NCBI RefSeq assembly: GCF_000169335.1
Contig: NZ_AAXW01000008.1
Coordinates: 62,001-126,000 of the forward strand
Length of the DNA stretch: 64,000 nt
DNA from: Crocosphaera chwakensis CCY0110
GTDB lineage: Bacteria > Cyanobacteriota > Cyanobacteriia > Cyanobacteriales > Microcystaceae
Direction of reading: 5' to 3'
The notes under the pieces were generated by a model. The model had not been told where the DNA came from. It ran no database searches and worked only from the letters and a program-made list of their open reading frames with translations. Position numbers and translations under genes: made by a program. This document shows, piece after piece, positions 54,310-62,962 of this stretch (positions are counted from its first letter, which is position 1; every line of letters starts with the position of its first letter).

Positions 54310-55176
54310 TTAATAGTCAAAATTAGAGGGATCTGACGGGCGATCGCCTTCGTAATTATCCTCTGGTTTTGAGGGTCTAGGACTGCGCTTTCTAGGGCTT
54401 TCCTCTGAGTCAATGGGTTGATAGTCAACGTAGTCGGTGGTGGTTGGTGTTTCCTCTGGACTCGAAGGATAACCTTTTGTCTGACTACTGGGACGAGGAC
54501 GGCGTTTCCGAGGGGGACGAGAAGGAGTTTGCGGGGACGAGCTTTCAGGACGAGGACGACTGGGACGACGTTTTTGGGGGCGATCTTCCCACATATCATC
54601 TTGACTACCCCAAGCATCATAGTTTTCCGTTGTCGGTCGACTGGGACGGGTTTGCCGTCTGGGGGAAGGGCGATCGCCGTAGGGATCGCTAGGGGGACGA
54701 CGACGAGTTCTCGGTGTTCTAGGGTCATCCTCTGTGTAACCCCGATTGCTGCGAGGATCAGCATATCCTTGTAAACGGGGGTTATTCCGATAGGTGGGTT
54801 CTTCTTCTTCGTAAGGTTCTAAGCGATCGAGTTCTGCTTCTGTATAAACTCTTGTTTTACTCACCCGACGATCATCATCAACAAACGAAGAACTCCGTTT
54901 TGCTTGTTCGGTGGTAGCTCCTCTTAAGCGAATACTTTCGACGGCAAAAAATACGGCCGAACCTGTCAACAAAAATTGTCCAAACTGTAGGATCGGATCA
55001 AGTCGCCATCCTTGAAACAATAGTATAAGTCCGCATAATAAGCCGACTGCTGCAAAAAATATATCATGATCCCTCGACAACTCTGGCCGTACCGTTCGCA
55101 AGAAGTATAAACCGGCTCCGGCAACAGCTAAAAAAATTCCGAGGACACTGGCTGAGTTCAGCCCAAAATTAACCAT
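54310..55176 (-). CDS. ycf66: Ycf66 family protein
   Basis: A 288-residue protein. The N-terminal 90 residues have three hydrophobic segments (LGIFLAVAGAGLYFL, IFFAAVGLLCGLILLF, FGQFLLTGSAVFFAVESI) that match the Ycf66 domain found in cyanobacteria and some plastids. The remainder is a long disordered tail rich in Pro, Arg, Ser and Asp. Function is not established. The end lies five bases before the ATG of the TolB-like gene. Confidence 0.85.
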   Translation of the reverse strand: MVNFGLNSASVLGIFLAVAGAGLYFLRTVRPELSRDHDIFFAAVGLLCGLILLFQGWRLDPILQFGQFLLTGSAVFFAVESIRLRGATTEQAKRSSSFVDDDRRVSKTRVYTEAELDRLEPYEEEEPTYRNNPRLQGYADPRSNRGYTEDDPRTPRTRRRPPSDPYGDRPSPRRQTRPSRPTTENYDAWGSQDDMWEDRPQKRRPSRPRPESSSPQTPSRPPRKRRPRPSSQTKGYPSSPEETPTTTDYVDYQPIDSEESPRKRSPRPSKPEDNYEGDRPSDPSNFDY

Positions 55177-55292
55177 TATCGCTCTCCGTTTTCATCTGCT
55201 ATGGTAGCGAATTTTCTTTAATATTTCAGTCTTAGAATACCCAACAGGGTAAACTTTTTTCGTATTACTAATATAACTAAATAATGAAACTG

Positions 55293-55318
55293 ACCCCACC
55301 CAACTAAGGATGGGGTTG
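55293..55318 (-). terminator. Hairpin downstream of psbX
   Basis: On the minus strand CCCCATCC pairs with GGGTGGGG (one G-T pair) around a 6-base loop, 13 bp beyond the psbX stop. It is GC-rich against AT-rich surroundings and a likely terminator, although the T-run is poor. Confidence 0.5.
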
Positions 55319-55330
55319 ATTCAAACAAGC

Positions 55331-55453
55331 TTAGAAGTTGCGCTTGATTTTATCGCTTTGACTGATGAATACCAGTCCGACGGTGACGGGGATAACAACG
55401 ATAACGGTTCCCCAGACAAGGCTCCATAAGAAATTAGCTAAAGATGGTGTCAT
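55331..55453 (-). CDS. psbX: Photosystem II protein PsbX
   Basis: A 40-residue single-pass thylakoid protein, MTPSLANFLWSLVWGTV at the N-terminus and FISQSDKIKRNF at the end, matching the PsbX family closely in length and sequence. PsbX sits beside cytochrome b559 in photosystem II. The true start is the ATG at 55453, with AAGGGTAA as ribosome binding site; a longer frame to 55519 only extends into the leader. Confidence 0.93.
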   Translation of the reverse strand: MTPSLANFLWSLVWGTVIVVIPVTVGLVFISQSDKIKRNF

Positions 55454-55543
55454 ATATTTGTTACCCTTTTTTCGGTTTTGATACCTAACGTTACTTATTC
55501 TAAGGGGTTTTTTCCCCATTGCGTCAAGAAATTCTTGGATGGC

Positions 55544-55571
55544 GGGTGTGGGGTGTGGGGTGTAGGGTGTA
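55544..55571. repeat. Tandem heptamer repeat
   Basis: Four consecutive heptamers: GGGTGTG twice, then GGGTGTA twice. Short tandem heptamers of this kind are common between cyanobacterial genes. It lies between lpd and psbX. Confidence 0.75.
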
Positions 55572-55616
55572 ATGTTTTTCTCCCTGCTCCCTTCTCCCTT
55601 GGCTCCCCTGCTTAGG

Positions 55617-57050
55617 CTAAACTCTAGCTTCAGCGCGTTTAAAGGCTTCGTCTAATACTTCGGATAGGGTGGGATGGGTATGAATATTAAACGAGAGTTT
55701 CTCGACACTTTGACGTTGAGCGATCGCATTTGCTGCTTCTTGGATCAAGTCGGAGGCGTGAATACCCATGATATGCACTCCTAATAATTCCCCGTTATCT
55801 TTACGGAAAACAATCTTAGCAATACCGTCGGTTTCTCCTTCTGCAAGAGCTTTAGAATTGCCTTTAAAGTAGGTTTTAACGGTTGCTACCTCAAATCCTT
55901 CTTTTTCTCCTAATTCACGGGCTGCTGGTTCAGTTAGCCCGACGTAACTGATTTCGGGGTGAGTAAAGGCTGCTGCTGGAATACTACGATAGTCGATGGT
56001 TTTGTCTCGTCCGCAGATATTTTCGACGGCGATCGCTCCTTGTCCCGATGCTGCGTGAGCTAACATCAATTTTCCGTTTGCGTCTCCTACTGCCCAGAGG
56101 TGGGGAACCGGTTCACCGTCTCGTAACACTTCCATTTTGTCGTTGACGGGGATAAAACCGCGATCGGTTTCAATACCAAGGTTTTCTAAGCCAAGATTTT
56201 TGGTTGCAGGGACTCTACCAGTCGCTACTAAACAAGCATCTACTTCTAAAACATCAATGACTTCTTTTGTCTTAGCATCGGTTAATTCAATGGTAACGGG
56301 TGCGCCTGGGGTGACTTTGGTAGCAAATACCCCGGAATAGGTTTCGATATCACGGGCTTTTAATAGGGTTCTTTCTGCTAATTTAGAGATTTCGGGGTCA
56401 AAACCAGGCATCAAGGTGTCTAAGGCTTCGATCATGGTGACTTCGCACCCTAATGCGGTGTAAATATCAGAAAATTCTAACCCAATATAACCACTACCAA
56501 TAATGGCGATCCATTGGGGTAAAACGTCTAATTTAACGGCTTCGTCGCTGGTAAAAACGGTTTTATGATCGATTTCAATACCACGGGGAACAAACGGCAC
56601 TGAGCCAGGACATAACATAATATCCTTGGCGGTAATAGTTTTTTCTCCATCGTCGGTAAGTACACTGACTTTTTGGGTGTCAATGACTTTTCCCCAACCT
56701 CGGATAGTTTCGACTTTGAGGCGTTTTAAACTGTTGGTGAGATCCCCGCGTATTTTATTGACTAAACTAAGGGCATGATCCGCGATCGCTTGTCTTTGGA
56801 AGTCTACCCCTTCTATATGAATTCCTAAATTGTAGAGATGTTGGGCATTTTGTAATTCTCGCACTCTTCCTGAGGCTGCTAAAAGAGCTTTTGAAGGGAT
56901 ACAACCCCGGTTAACACAGGTTCCTCCCATGTCTTTTGCTTCGATAATGGCGGTTTTTAAGCCACATTTGACGGCGTGTAAGGCTGCACCGTGTCCTCCG
57001 ACTCCTGCACCGATAATGATTAAGTCATAATCGAATTCTCGCTCGCTCAT
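55617..57050 (-). CDS. lpd: Dihydrolipoamide dehydrogenase (E3)
   Basis: The flavoprotein E3 of pyruvate dehydrogenase and related complexes, reoxidising dihydrolipoamide with NAD. The 477 residues have an N-terminal FAD motif (IIIGAGVGGHGAALHA), the redox-active disulphide GGTCVNRGCIPSK, an NAD motif (IGSGYIGLEFSD) and the C-terminal His-Glu pair in HTHPTLSEVLDEAF. The gene is monocistronic here. Confidence 0.95.
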   Translation of the reverse strand: MSEREFDYDLIIIGAGVGGHGAALHAVKCGLKTAIIEAKDMGGTCVNRGCIPSKALLAASGRVRELQNAQHLYNLGIHIEGVDFQRQAIADHALSLVNKIRGDLTNSLKRLKVETIRGWGKVIDTQKVSVLTDDGEKTITAKDIMLCPGSVPFVPRGIEIDHKTVFTSDEAVKLDVLPQWIAIIGSGYIGLEFSDIYTALGCEVTMIEALDTLMPGFDPEISKLAERTLLKARDIETYSGVFATKVTPGAPVTIELTDAKTKEVIDVLEVDACLVATGRVPATKNLGLENLGIETDRGFIPVNDKMEVLRDGEPVPHLWAVGDANGKLMLAHAASGQGAIAVENICGRDKTIDYRSIPAAAFTHPEISYVGLTEPAARELGEKEGFEVATVKTYFKGNSKALAEGETDGIAKIVFRKDNGELLGVHIMGIHASDLIQEAANAIAQRQSVEKLSFNIHTHPTLSEVLDEAFKRAEARV

Positions 57051-57150
57051 AATCTTTTTCCTTAATGGTTTGATTATTCTTTCTTAGTGAAAGACCTATC
57101 TTCTGATCATAAATCTCTATATACAAGTTAGTCTAGTGGTTTAAGGTTTG

Positions 57151-57720
57151 ATGGTGAAGCAAATTAAACAGAATGATTTTTACATGGAGAATATTCTTAA
57201 TAAACTAATGATGAATAAACTTTTGAGAAAAACATGGAATGAATTTCAGTATATGATTTCTCAGATAGAAGATCAGGCTACTCCGCAACAAATCTTTGAA
57301 AGTTTCCAAAATTGGTATAAAAAAAATAAAAAAAACTTTTCCCCTAGTTTACTCAAAATATATAGAATAGAAGAATTAATCAATATCGATCCGAAAAAAT
57401 ATCCACTTGCTCATTCGCAATGTACGCCACAAACCCTTAGACGTTTCCTTCATTTAGAACTTTCACATGAAGATTCTTTTGTAATGTTTTTAAGAGATCA
57501 ATTATGGGAACTTGTAGTTTTGACTATAGATGCTGAATGTCATAGATGTGGAACATTAGAAATGTCTGCTTTATTTGATGTTGAAGCACAACAAGTCGTT
57601 TTAGAATGTTTACAATGTGGAGAATTACAAACACTCAAAGGAAACTCCTGTAAATGCTTAAATCCTAAAATATTACGTTTAGCACAAAAAAAATACTTAG
57701 AAATTTTTGGATTAATCTAA
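57151..57720 (+). CDS. Unrecognised protein with a zinc-ribbon-like C-terminal region
   Basis: A 189-residue protein from the ATG at 57151; an internal ATG at 57184 is also possible. The first two-thirds are helical and charged. Near the C-terminus, CHRCG and CLQCG are separated by about 25 residues (MSALFDVEAQQVVLE), as in a zinc ribbon, and a CKC follows. No family recognised. It opens a run of small unknown genes on this strand. Confidence 0.55.
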   Translation: MVKQIKQNDFYMENILNKLMMNKLLRKTWNEFQYMISQIEDQATPQQIFESFQNWYKKNKKNFSPSLLKIYRIEELINIDPKKYPLAHSQCTPQTLRRFLHLELSHEDSFVMFLRDQLWELVVLTIDAECHRCGTLEMSALFDVEAQQVVLECLQCGELQTLKGNSCKCLNPKILRLAQKKYLEIFGLI

Positions 57721-57817
57721 CAGAAAAAATACGATACCATCTTTTTAGTTTATTTCTTACTTGAATTTTGCCAAAATTAATCATAATATAAGTAGCAATA
57801 TTGATAGTTAATTCATT

Positions 57818-58213
57818 ATGAATGCTGTCCCAGAACGATTTCCTCCTTCAACAATAAAAAACTTTCAAAATTATATTTGTCCGATTAGTGGAATTAAAGC
57901 TAATGGAAAAAATGTACCTAATCAATGGGTAAATTGTCCGCTAGTTGAGCAACCAATTTGTTACGGACTTTGCTTGGATTTACAATCAATTGCTCGTGAT
58001 GATGAATTTGATGATCATCCTTATGTGGACGATTTTTATAAATTAGCGAAAAAGCTAAATGTTGATGTCCTTAAGTTAAGAAAAACTTGTTTAAATCATC
58101 AAAAAAAGATTCTTATTGAAATGCTTAACGATGAATTCTATCCATATCCTGGAGACAAAAAAGAGAGTAAAGTTTTATTAGATTGGATAGTAAACCTTTC
58201 TAACGAGCTTTAA
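57818..58213 (+). CDS. Unrecognised small cysteine-containing protein
   Basis: A 131-residue soluble protein with six cysteines, five of them in the first half (YICPISG, VNCPL, PICYGLCLDL) and one in LRKTCLNHQ. The rest is helical and acidic (ARDDEFDDHPYVDDFYKLAKKL). No family recognised. It lies 97 bp after the preceding gene. Confidence 0.5.
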   Translation: MNAVPERFPPSTIKNFQNYICPISGIKANGKNVPNQWVNCPLVEQPICYGLCLDLQSIARDDEFDDHPYVDDFYKLAKKLNVDVLKLRKTCLNHQKKILIEMLNDEFYPYPGDKKESKVLLDWIVNLSNEL

Positions 58214-58275
58214 ATTACTTTTTGAGTTTATATTGATAATGTTTATAATAAATAAAAAGATTAGTAAATTAGTTG

Positions 58276-58663
58276 ATGCTAAAAATTTTAATTGAATTAG
58301 AATCAAATGTGATTGAAGAAATTGATAGCTTTAGTACAGGTCATATTACTATTGAAGTAAACAACAAGATTCTAAGCTCAAAAAATCAGACTCCTAGTCA
58401 ATCCATGATGATTTTTATCTCTCTTGTTGAACTCCTTGATGGCGTTTATTTATTTAATTAAACACAATACTAACAAAATAAGCTTTACTAACAGTAAAAT
58501 GGAAACTTTGGGTCAAATAACAGAACTAGAGATGATTAAATCTCTGTGGCAAGGAGTTCAAAGTTTTATTTTTAAATATGGTGATTTTCTTGGTGAAAAC
58601 GAAATTATCAAAAATGATTTTGATAGTTCTCTAGAAAACTTTAAAAAGCAATTCAATCTTTAA
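58276..58663 (+). pseudogene. Small unknown gene apparently split by a frameshift
   Basis: Two overlapping ORFs, one ending at 58461 and one covering 58424-58663, read as a single protein if the frame changes near 58445, in the A/T-rich run TTTATTTATTTAATTAA. The first part is beta-rich (LKILIELESNVIEEID, HITIEVNNKIL) and its end (ISLVELLDGVYL) runs naturally into the second (IKHNTNKISFTNS). The reconstructed product would be about 130 residues. It may be a real indel or a sequencing error. Confidence 0.45.
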
Positions 58664-58723
58664 GTAAGTATATAGTAGAGTGTTTTACTAATGAGTAGGC
58701 AATATATTACTTTACTGATTTAC

Positions 58724-59932
58724 TTATTTCTCAAAATCAACAAAATCTTGTAAATATTCATAAGGTTTATTTAATTGCCCACTAATCGCAATAGTCGCCT
58801 CATTAATCATTTGACTATCAGGTTTTTTTAACTCATCCCAAACTCTTTCAATTAATTGGTTTCCGAAATCTTCTGAAGCGTCACGGGGTAATTCATTGGG
58901 TAAATTATCAACAGCCATAATATCAATACTTTGCGGTTGAAAAGGCTTTATTTCTGTTTCTAAATTGGGATCATAACCATAGATAGGATTTTCAATAGTA
59001 GATGCTCTTATAGTACAAGGAATAGAAGCATTTGGGGCAATATCACAGGTTATATCTGCAATCACTTTTATTTTAAAATCATTTTTTTTCAGATCTTCTT
59101 TTGTAAAAAATATAGGGACTTTTTTCTCCCAATAAATACCATTAATCATAATATCGCTGACTTTTATATAAGGTTCAAAAATGGAATAATATTGTTCTGG
59201 ATGTTGATAATAATCAGATTCATTAAATATATCTTCTTCTTTTTTAGCATACATATCTTTGACTGATAATTGTGTATAAACAGGATAAGAAAATTCTTGA
59301 TTTAACAAGTCTTGAGGTGATACTTTTTTGATATTCATTAAATTAAGAACGGTTGCTGCACCATTACTAACTCTTCCATCTCCCGTAATAATAATTTTAA
59401 AATTAGGAAGAGATAAATCATTATAATAAGTCTTCGCTTCAGCAAAATCATGACATTGGTGCATGGGTTTTAAATCAAAAGTTTGCTTACGTTTTCCCCA
59501 GGCTAATATAGCATTATGCGCGCCAACAACACCAGCCCAATGACCAAAAGCAATCACTCTTTTTCCTTGTGCATCACAGAGACATTCATAGTCAATTAAA
59601 CGAATATTTTTTTGTAAAATTGTTTGTAATAGTTGACGGTTATAAGGTTGTTTTTTATGAGTATGAGAAAAAAATAAATAGGTTTTCTTAGCAATCAAAG
59701 AATTAATAGGAACTTCTTTGACTCCTAATAAAATGTCACAATGACTAATATCTTCAACCACAGAAATATTTTTTTCTTGGTATTCTGAATCAGAAAAACA
59801 TCGTTTGTCACTTGATTGAATAAATATGTCTAAATCTTGGTTATTTTCGATTAAATATTGACATTGTTCTGGAGTTAAAGGAACCCTAGAATCTGGGGGA
59901 TTTTTTTCTTCTCGAATAATACCAACTTTCAT
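58724..59932 (-). CDS. Saccharopine dehydrogenase-like NAD(P)-dependent oxidoreductase
   Basis: A 402-residue member of the alanine dehydrogenase/transhydrogenase N-terminal superfamily. The start VGIIREEKNPPDSRVPLTPEQC is diagnostic. HTHKKQPYNRQLL, GVVGAHNAI and ADITCDIAPNASIPCT point to the lysine-forming saccharopine dehydrogenase (LYS1-like) branch rather than alanine dehydrogenase. The glycine-rich nucleotide motif is unusual (IITGDGRVSNGA). Bacterial lysine is normally made without saccharopine, so the true substrate is open. Confidence 0.75.
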   Translation of the reverse strand: MKVGIIREEKNPPDSRVPLTPEQCQYLIENNQDLDIFIQSSDKRCFSDSEYQEKNISVVEDISHCDILLGVKEVPINSLIAKKTYLFFSHTHKKQPYNRQLLQTILQKNIRLIDYECLCDAQGKRVIAFGHWAGVVGAHNAILAWGKRKQTFDLKPMHQCHDFAEAKTYYNDLSLPNFKIIITGDGRVSNGAATVLNLMNIKKVSPQDLLNQEFSYPVYTQLSVKDMYAKKEEDIFNESDYYQHPEQYYSIFEPYIKVSDIMINGIYWEKKVPIFFTKEDLKKNDFKIKVIADITCDIAPNASIPCTIRASTIENPIYGYDPNLETEIKPFQPQSIDIMAVDNLPNELPRDASEDFGNQLIERVWDELKKPDSQMINEATIAISGQLNKPYEYLQDFVDFEK

Positions 59933-60028
59933 AAAACAATAAGAAAATTAAGTTTTAGAATCTTTCTTTATTAGTCTAATTATAATAAATATAACTTTTT
60001 AAAAACAAATTTTCTGATATTATTTATA

Positions 60029-61141
60029 CTATTTTCCATAAATCCAATCTTGAACCCAAGGAGAACCCCCAATTTCTAAACCTCCTAAAGAACTTGTTGC
60101 TTTTAGTATTAGTTTTCCTTCATTATTATATAATTCTATTACTAAATTTCCTTGAGTAGTATCACGACAAAGAAACTTTAACCCTTCAGCCGTAGGAACC
60201 CTAACATAATTACCAATGTCGTCTGTTTTTCCTTCAATTTTAATTGAAAACTCTGTATTTCTTCCTTCGATTATCCAACTTCCCCACGGTTTAATTTGCC
60301 AAGATAACTGACTGTTTTCCCTGGTAAATTCATAAAATTTGCCTTGATAATGTAATCCAATAATGCCTACAGATTCTTGCCAGTTGAAGACTTGTCTAAT
60401 ACCACCAGCTGCCGTTAAAGATAACTCAGATTCTTCTTGAAAACTATTACAATTAATCCAAAACCATTTACTCGGAAAAGAATGCCCCCAATTTTTTTCA
60501 CTGTAGGCAGGAACTTCGTTAAATTCGTATTTTTTCCCATTCCAATCAATATAACCGGTTGCCCATCCATGAGCCATTAAAACTTGCCATCCTGGATCAA
60601 AAATCGGTAAAAAAGATAACCACCCTGCTGTTGCTTCTTGAGGAGAAAAACGATTTCCCCAACCATCTATAGGCTTAATATCATAATACCAACGACAATA
60701 ATTTTTAGTCATAGGATCTTCAATATATCCCTGATTTAAAGTAGCCGTTGCTTGATATCCTTCGGTTACTGTTGCTTCAAAAATAATCGGATCAAGAATT
60801 TGAGGTTTTTGAGTAAGAATATCTTGTTTCCAATGACATAAAGCTAATTCTTTTTGACTCGCCCAAAATCTTTTAACATCTGGAAAAATGCGGTATAGGT
60901 AGTTATTATTTTCTCCTAAAACTTGCGCTGCGCCACCACTATAATATTTTTCTCCAATTGGATCATCAATAGAATACATAAAGGCAAAACTTTGACCCAA
61001 TTGCGGTAAGGTAACCCGATAATACCAACCTTCAAAAAAACGCTGTGAACTACCATCCCAATGATAGCTAGAGTGGGGCGTTTTCCATAATTGATCGTTA
61101 GGTAATAATTCTTGTAAGAAAAAACAATTCTCGATTTTCAC
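60029..61141 (-). CDS. Tocopherol cyclase
   Basis: The 370-residue product matches the VTE1/slr1737 family, which closes the chromanol ring of tocopherol. Conserved segments include FFEGWYYRVTLP, AFMYSIDDPIG, GWLSFLPIFDPGWQVLMAHGWATG, YSEKNWGHSFPSKWFWINC and the C-terminal GGLEIGGSPW. The length is typical of the cyanobacterial enzyme. It starts 3 bp after the following small membrane protein gene, so the two are cotranscribed. Confidence 0.92.
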   Translation of the reverse strand: MKIENCFFLQELLPNDQLWKTPHSSYHWDGSSQRFFEGWYYRVTLPQLGQSFAFMYSIDDPIGEKYYSGGAAQVLGENNNYLYRIFPDVKRFWASQKELALCHWKQDILTQKPQILDPIIFEATVTEGYQATATLNQGYIEDPMTKNYCRWYYDIKPIDGWGNRFSPQEATAGWLSFLPIFDPGWQVLMAHGWATGYIDWNGKKYEFNEVPAYSEKNWGHSFPSKWFWINCNSFQEESELSLTAAGGIRQVFNWQESVGIIGLHYQGKFYEFTRENSQLSWQIKPWGSWIIEGRNTEFSIKIEGKTDDIGNYVRVPTAEGLKFLCRDTTQGNLVIELYNNEGKLILKATSSLGGLEIGGSPWVQDWIYGK

Positions 61142-61144
61142 TTC

Positions 61145-61351
61145 TTAATGATGGATCGAATACGCTTTTAAAACTAATTCCAAATTCGCAAAAGGAAGGA
61201 CTACGACCCAGAAACTAGAACCAATAATAAGAACAATCCAAGAGGATAAATCATTTTTAGCCGTCGTTTCATCAGCCCAAAATACCTTAAACCATACACA
61301 GAAGACGATTAAGGCAATAACCCAATAATAACTAATGGCGGTCGCTAACAT
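61145..61351 (-). CDS. Small two-helix membrane protein upstream of tocopherol cyclase
   Basis: A 68-residue protein with two membrane segments (YYWVIALIVFCVWFKVFW and WIVLIIGSSFWVVVLPFANL) linked by a short polar loop. Its stop is 3 bp from the tocopherol cyclase ATG, so expression is coupled. I know no function. Confidence 0.65.
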   Translation of the reverse strand: MLATAISYYWVIALIVFCVWFKVFWADETTAKNDLSSWIVLIIGSSFWVVVLPFANLELVLKAYSIHH

Positions 61352-61937
61352 AATGTAAATCCAAAGGAGTTTCTCCTTCTACTTTAATCTATCTGAAGGT
61401 AGATGCACAGTGTTAGAAACTGAAACAAGGTTCTATGACCAGACCTATATCTGTCTCTTTTTGTCAAGATGTTATTTGAAAATCTGATATAAATATCCAA
61501 AAACGATCAAGATATTTAGTCTTTTCAGGGTCATCATGTTTAAAATATCACACTTATTTTTACGTATAAATACTGAAAGTTTGCCCCGATGTCATCTGAG
61601 ATGTTACAAGGTTCATCCTCTTACAGAGTCAAAGGTTTCCACCTTAATCCTTTCTTAAGTGTCAACTAGATCACATTGGTTTCACGGATCGTTTCGGAGC
61701 AAATTTAAGTAAATACACCATCGTAATCGATCTTCTTTTTCCTGTAAACCTTTATTTAAAGATTCAATGAAAACTATTCCGAATGATTATCAGGAATAGG
61801 ACACCCCCTGAAAAATTCATGCTACTGTGTAAAGGTTTAAGAAATGTAAAACGCAGTTCTGTGAGGATTCAAAGTTGGAAAATCCATTAAATCACAAGAA
61901 TTTCCAGGGGTTGAACAACTCACTTAACAAAGGATCT
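61352..61937. other. 586-bp gap in front of rlpA
   Basis: An AT-rich noncoding stretch carrying divergent promoters. TAAATATC near 61491 and GATATTTA near 61510 make an 8-bp inverted repeat with a short loop. I looked for a ydaO-type riboswitch before this cell-wall gene but could not align its conserved parts. A TTG frame from 61875 reaches the gene without support. Confidence 0.3.
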
Positions 61938-62948
61938 ATGAATAAGAAATTTTGGACCGGACTAACAACTGCCTTAATGACGACTGTAGGAACCACTGCC
62001 ATTATTGGCGCTTCCTTACAGGATTCAGAAGCATCTGATACCAGTGGAAAAGTAGGGCAAATAGGAGAAATCCTAGGCATTGGGACGCTAATAGCCCAAG
62101 AAAGTTCCAATTTCCAAACAGAAAATGTTGTCAGTTTAGGGCCAATTGAAACTGATGCCAACGCTCAAACGTCTTCAAAGGAGATAGCAACCCTTCATCT
62201 CCATCAATGGCAATATCAACTGGCAGTCACTTTAAAAATTCGTCAGATTCCAGTTTTAACTTTCTTGGGGTCAAAAGCGGACTTAGCAGCCCTCAAAGAA
62301 CAAGGAGATGACATTGACCCCAGTCACATTGAAAGCGAAGCCCTCAATAATGCTAAAGCTTTCGCTCATCGGCTAAATAAACTTAGTCAAGATAATACTT
62401 TTAAAGCAGAAAAATTAACGGTCAGCTTAAATTCTGACCAAACTCATAGTATTAAATTAGATTCAGAAGAACTCATCAAACTCGATAAAGGCGTTATCTT
62501 ACCAGATACCACTCGGAATGAAGCGGTAGACGCTTTACAAGCCACTAACCGTCTCAGACGACTAATGGGAGATGCCCCTCCTTTAACTGCCATCGTTAAG
62601 CCTGAACAAACTCCTAGCCAAGAATCCGGTTTAGCCAGTGTTCGCCCTGTTACCAGTCGTCGTAAAGGAATGGCCTCCTGGTATGGGCCTGGTTTTCATG
62701 GCCGTTTAACCGCGAATGGAGAACGATATAATCAAAACGGGTTAACTGCAGCCCACAAAAGCCTACCTTTTGGTACTCAGGTACGAGTGACGAATCTTCG
62801 TAATGGTCGTTCTGTCATAGTTCGTATCAATGATCGCGGTCCTTATATTCATGGTCGAGTGATAGATTTATCAAAAGGAGCAGCCAATGTTATTGGCTTA
62901 CTTAATAGTGGAGTCGCTCCAGTGCAATTGGAAATTTTGGGACGTTAA
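61938..62948 (+). CDS. rlpA: RlpA-like septal ring protein with double-psi beta-barrel
   Basis: A 336-residue exported protein; I chose the ATG at 61938 because AAAGGA lies just upstream. A signal peptide is visible at the start (FWTGLTTALMTTVGTTAIIGASL). The last 95 residues form the RlpA double-psi barrel: GMASWYGPGFHGRLTANGERY, LTAAHKSLPFGTQVRV and the catalytic-type NDRGPY and VIDLSKGAA. Family members cleave peptidoglycan lacking stem peptides. The middle part is a cyanobacterial extension with no recognised domain. panC-cmk follows 14 bp later. Confidence 0.87.
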   Translation: MNKKFWTGLTTALMTTVGTTAIIGASLQDSEASDTSGKVGQIGEILGIGTLIAQESSNFQTENVVSLGPIETDANAQTSSKEIATLHLHQWQYQLAVTLKIRQIPVLTFLGSKADLAALKEQGDDIDPSHIESEALNNAKAFAHRLNKLSQDNTFKAEKLTVSLNSDQTHSIKLDSEELIKLDKGVILPDTTRNEAVDALQATNRLRRLMGDAPPLTAIVKPEQTPSQESGLASVRPVTSRRKGMASWYGPGFHGRLTANGERYNQNGLTAAHKSLPFGTQVRVTNLRNGRSVIVRINDRGPYIHGRVIDLSKGAANVIGLLNSGVAPVQLEILGR

Positions 62949-62962
62949 TAAATAACAAAAAA

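Noticed and set aside
54291..54764. 157-codon minus-strand ORF
   Set aside because: It lies in another frame of the ycf66 disordered tail and its Arg/Val/Pro composition is that of a shadow frame.
61639..61874. Possible ydaO-type riboswitch upstream of the RlpA-like gene
   Set aside because: I could not match the conserved blocks or the pseudo-symmetric stems; only AT-rich leader is visible.
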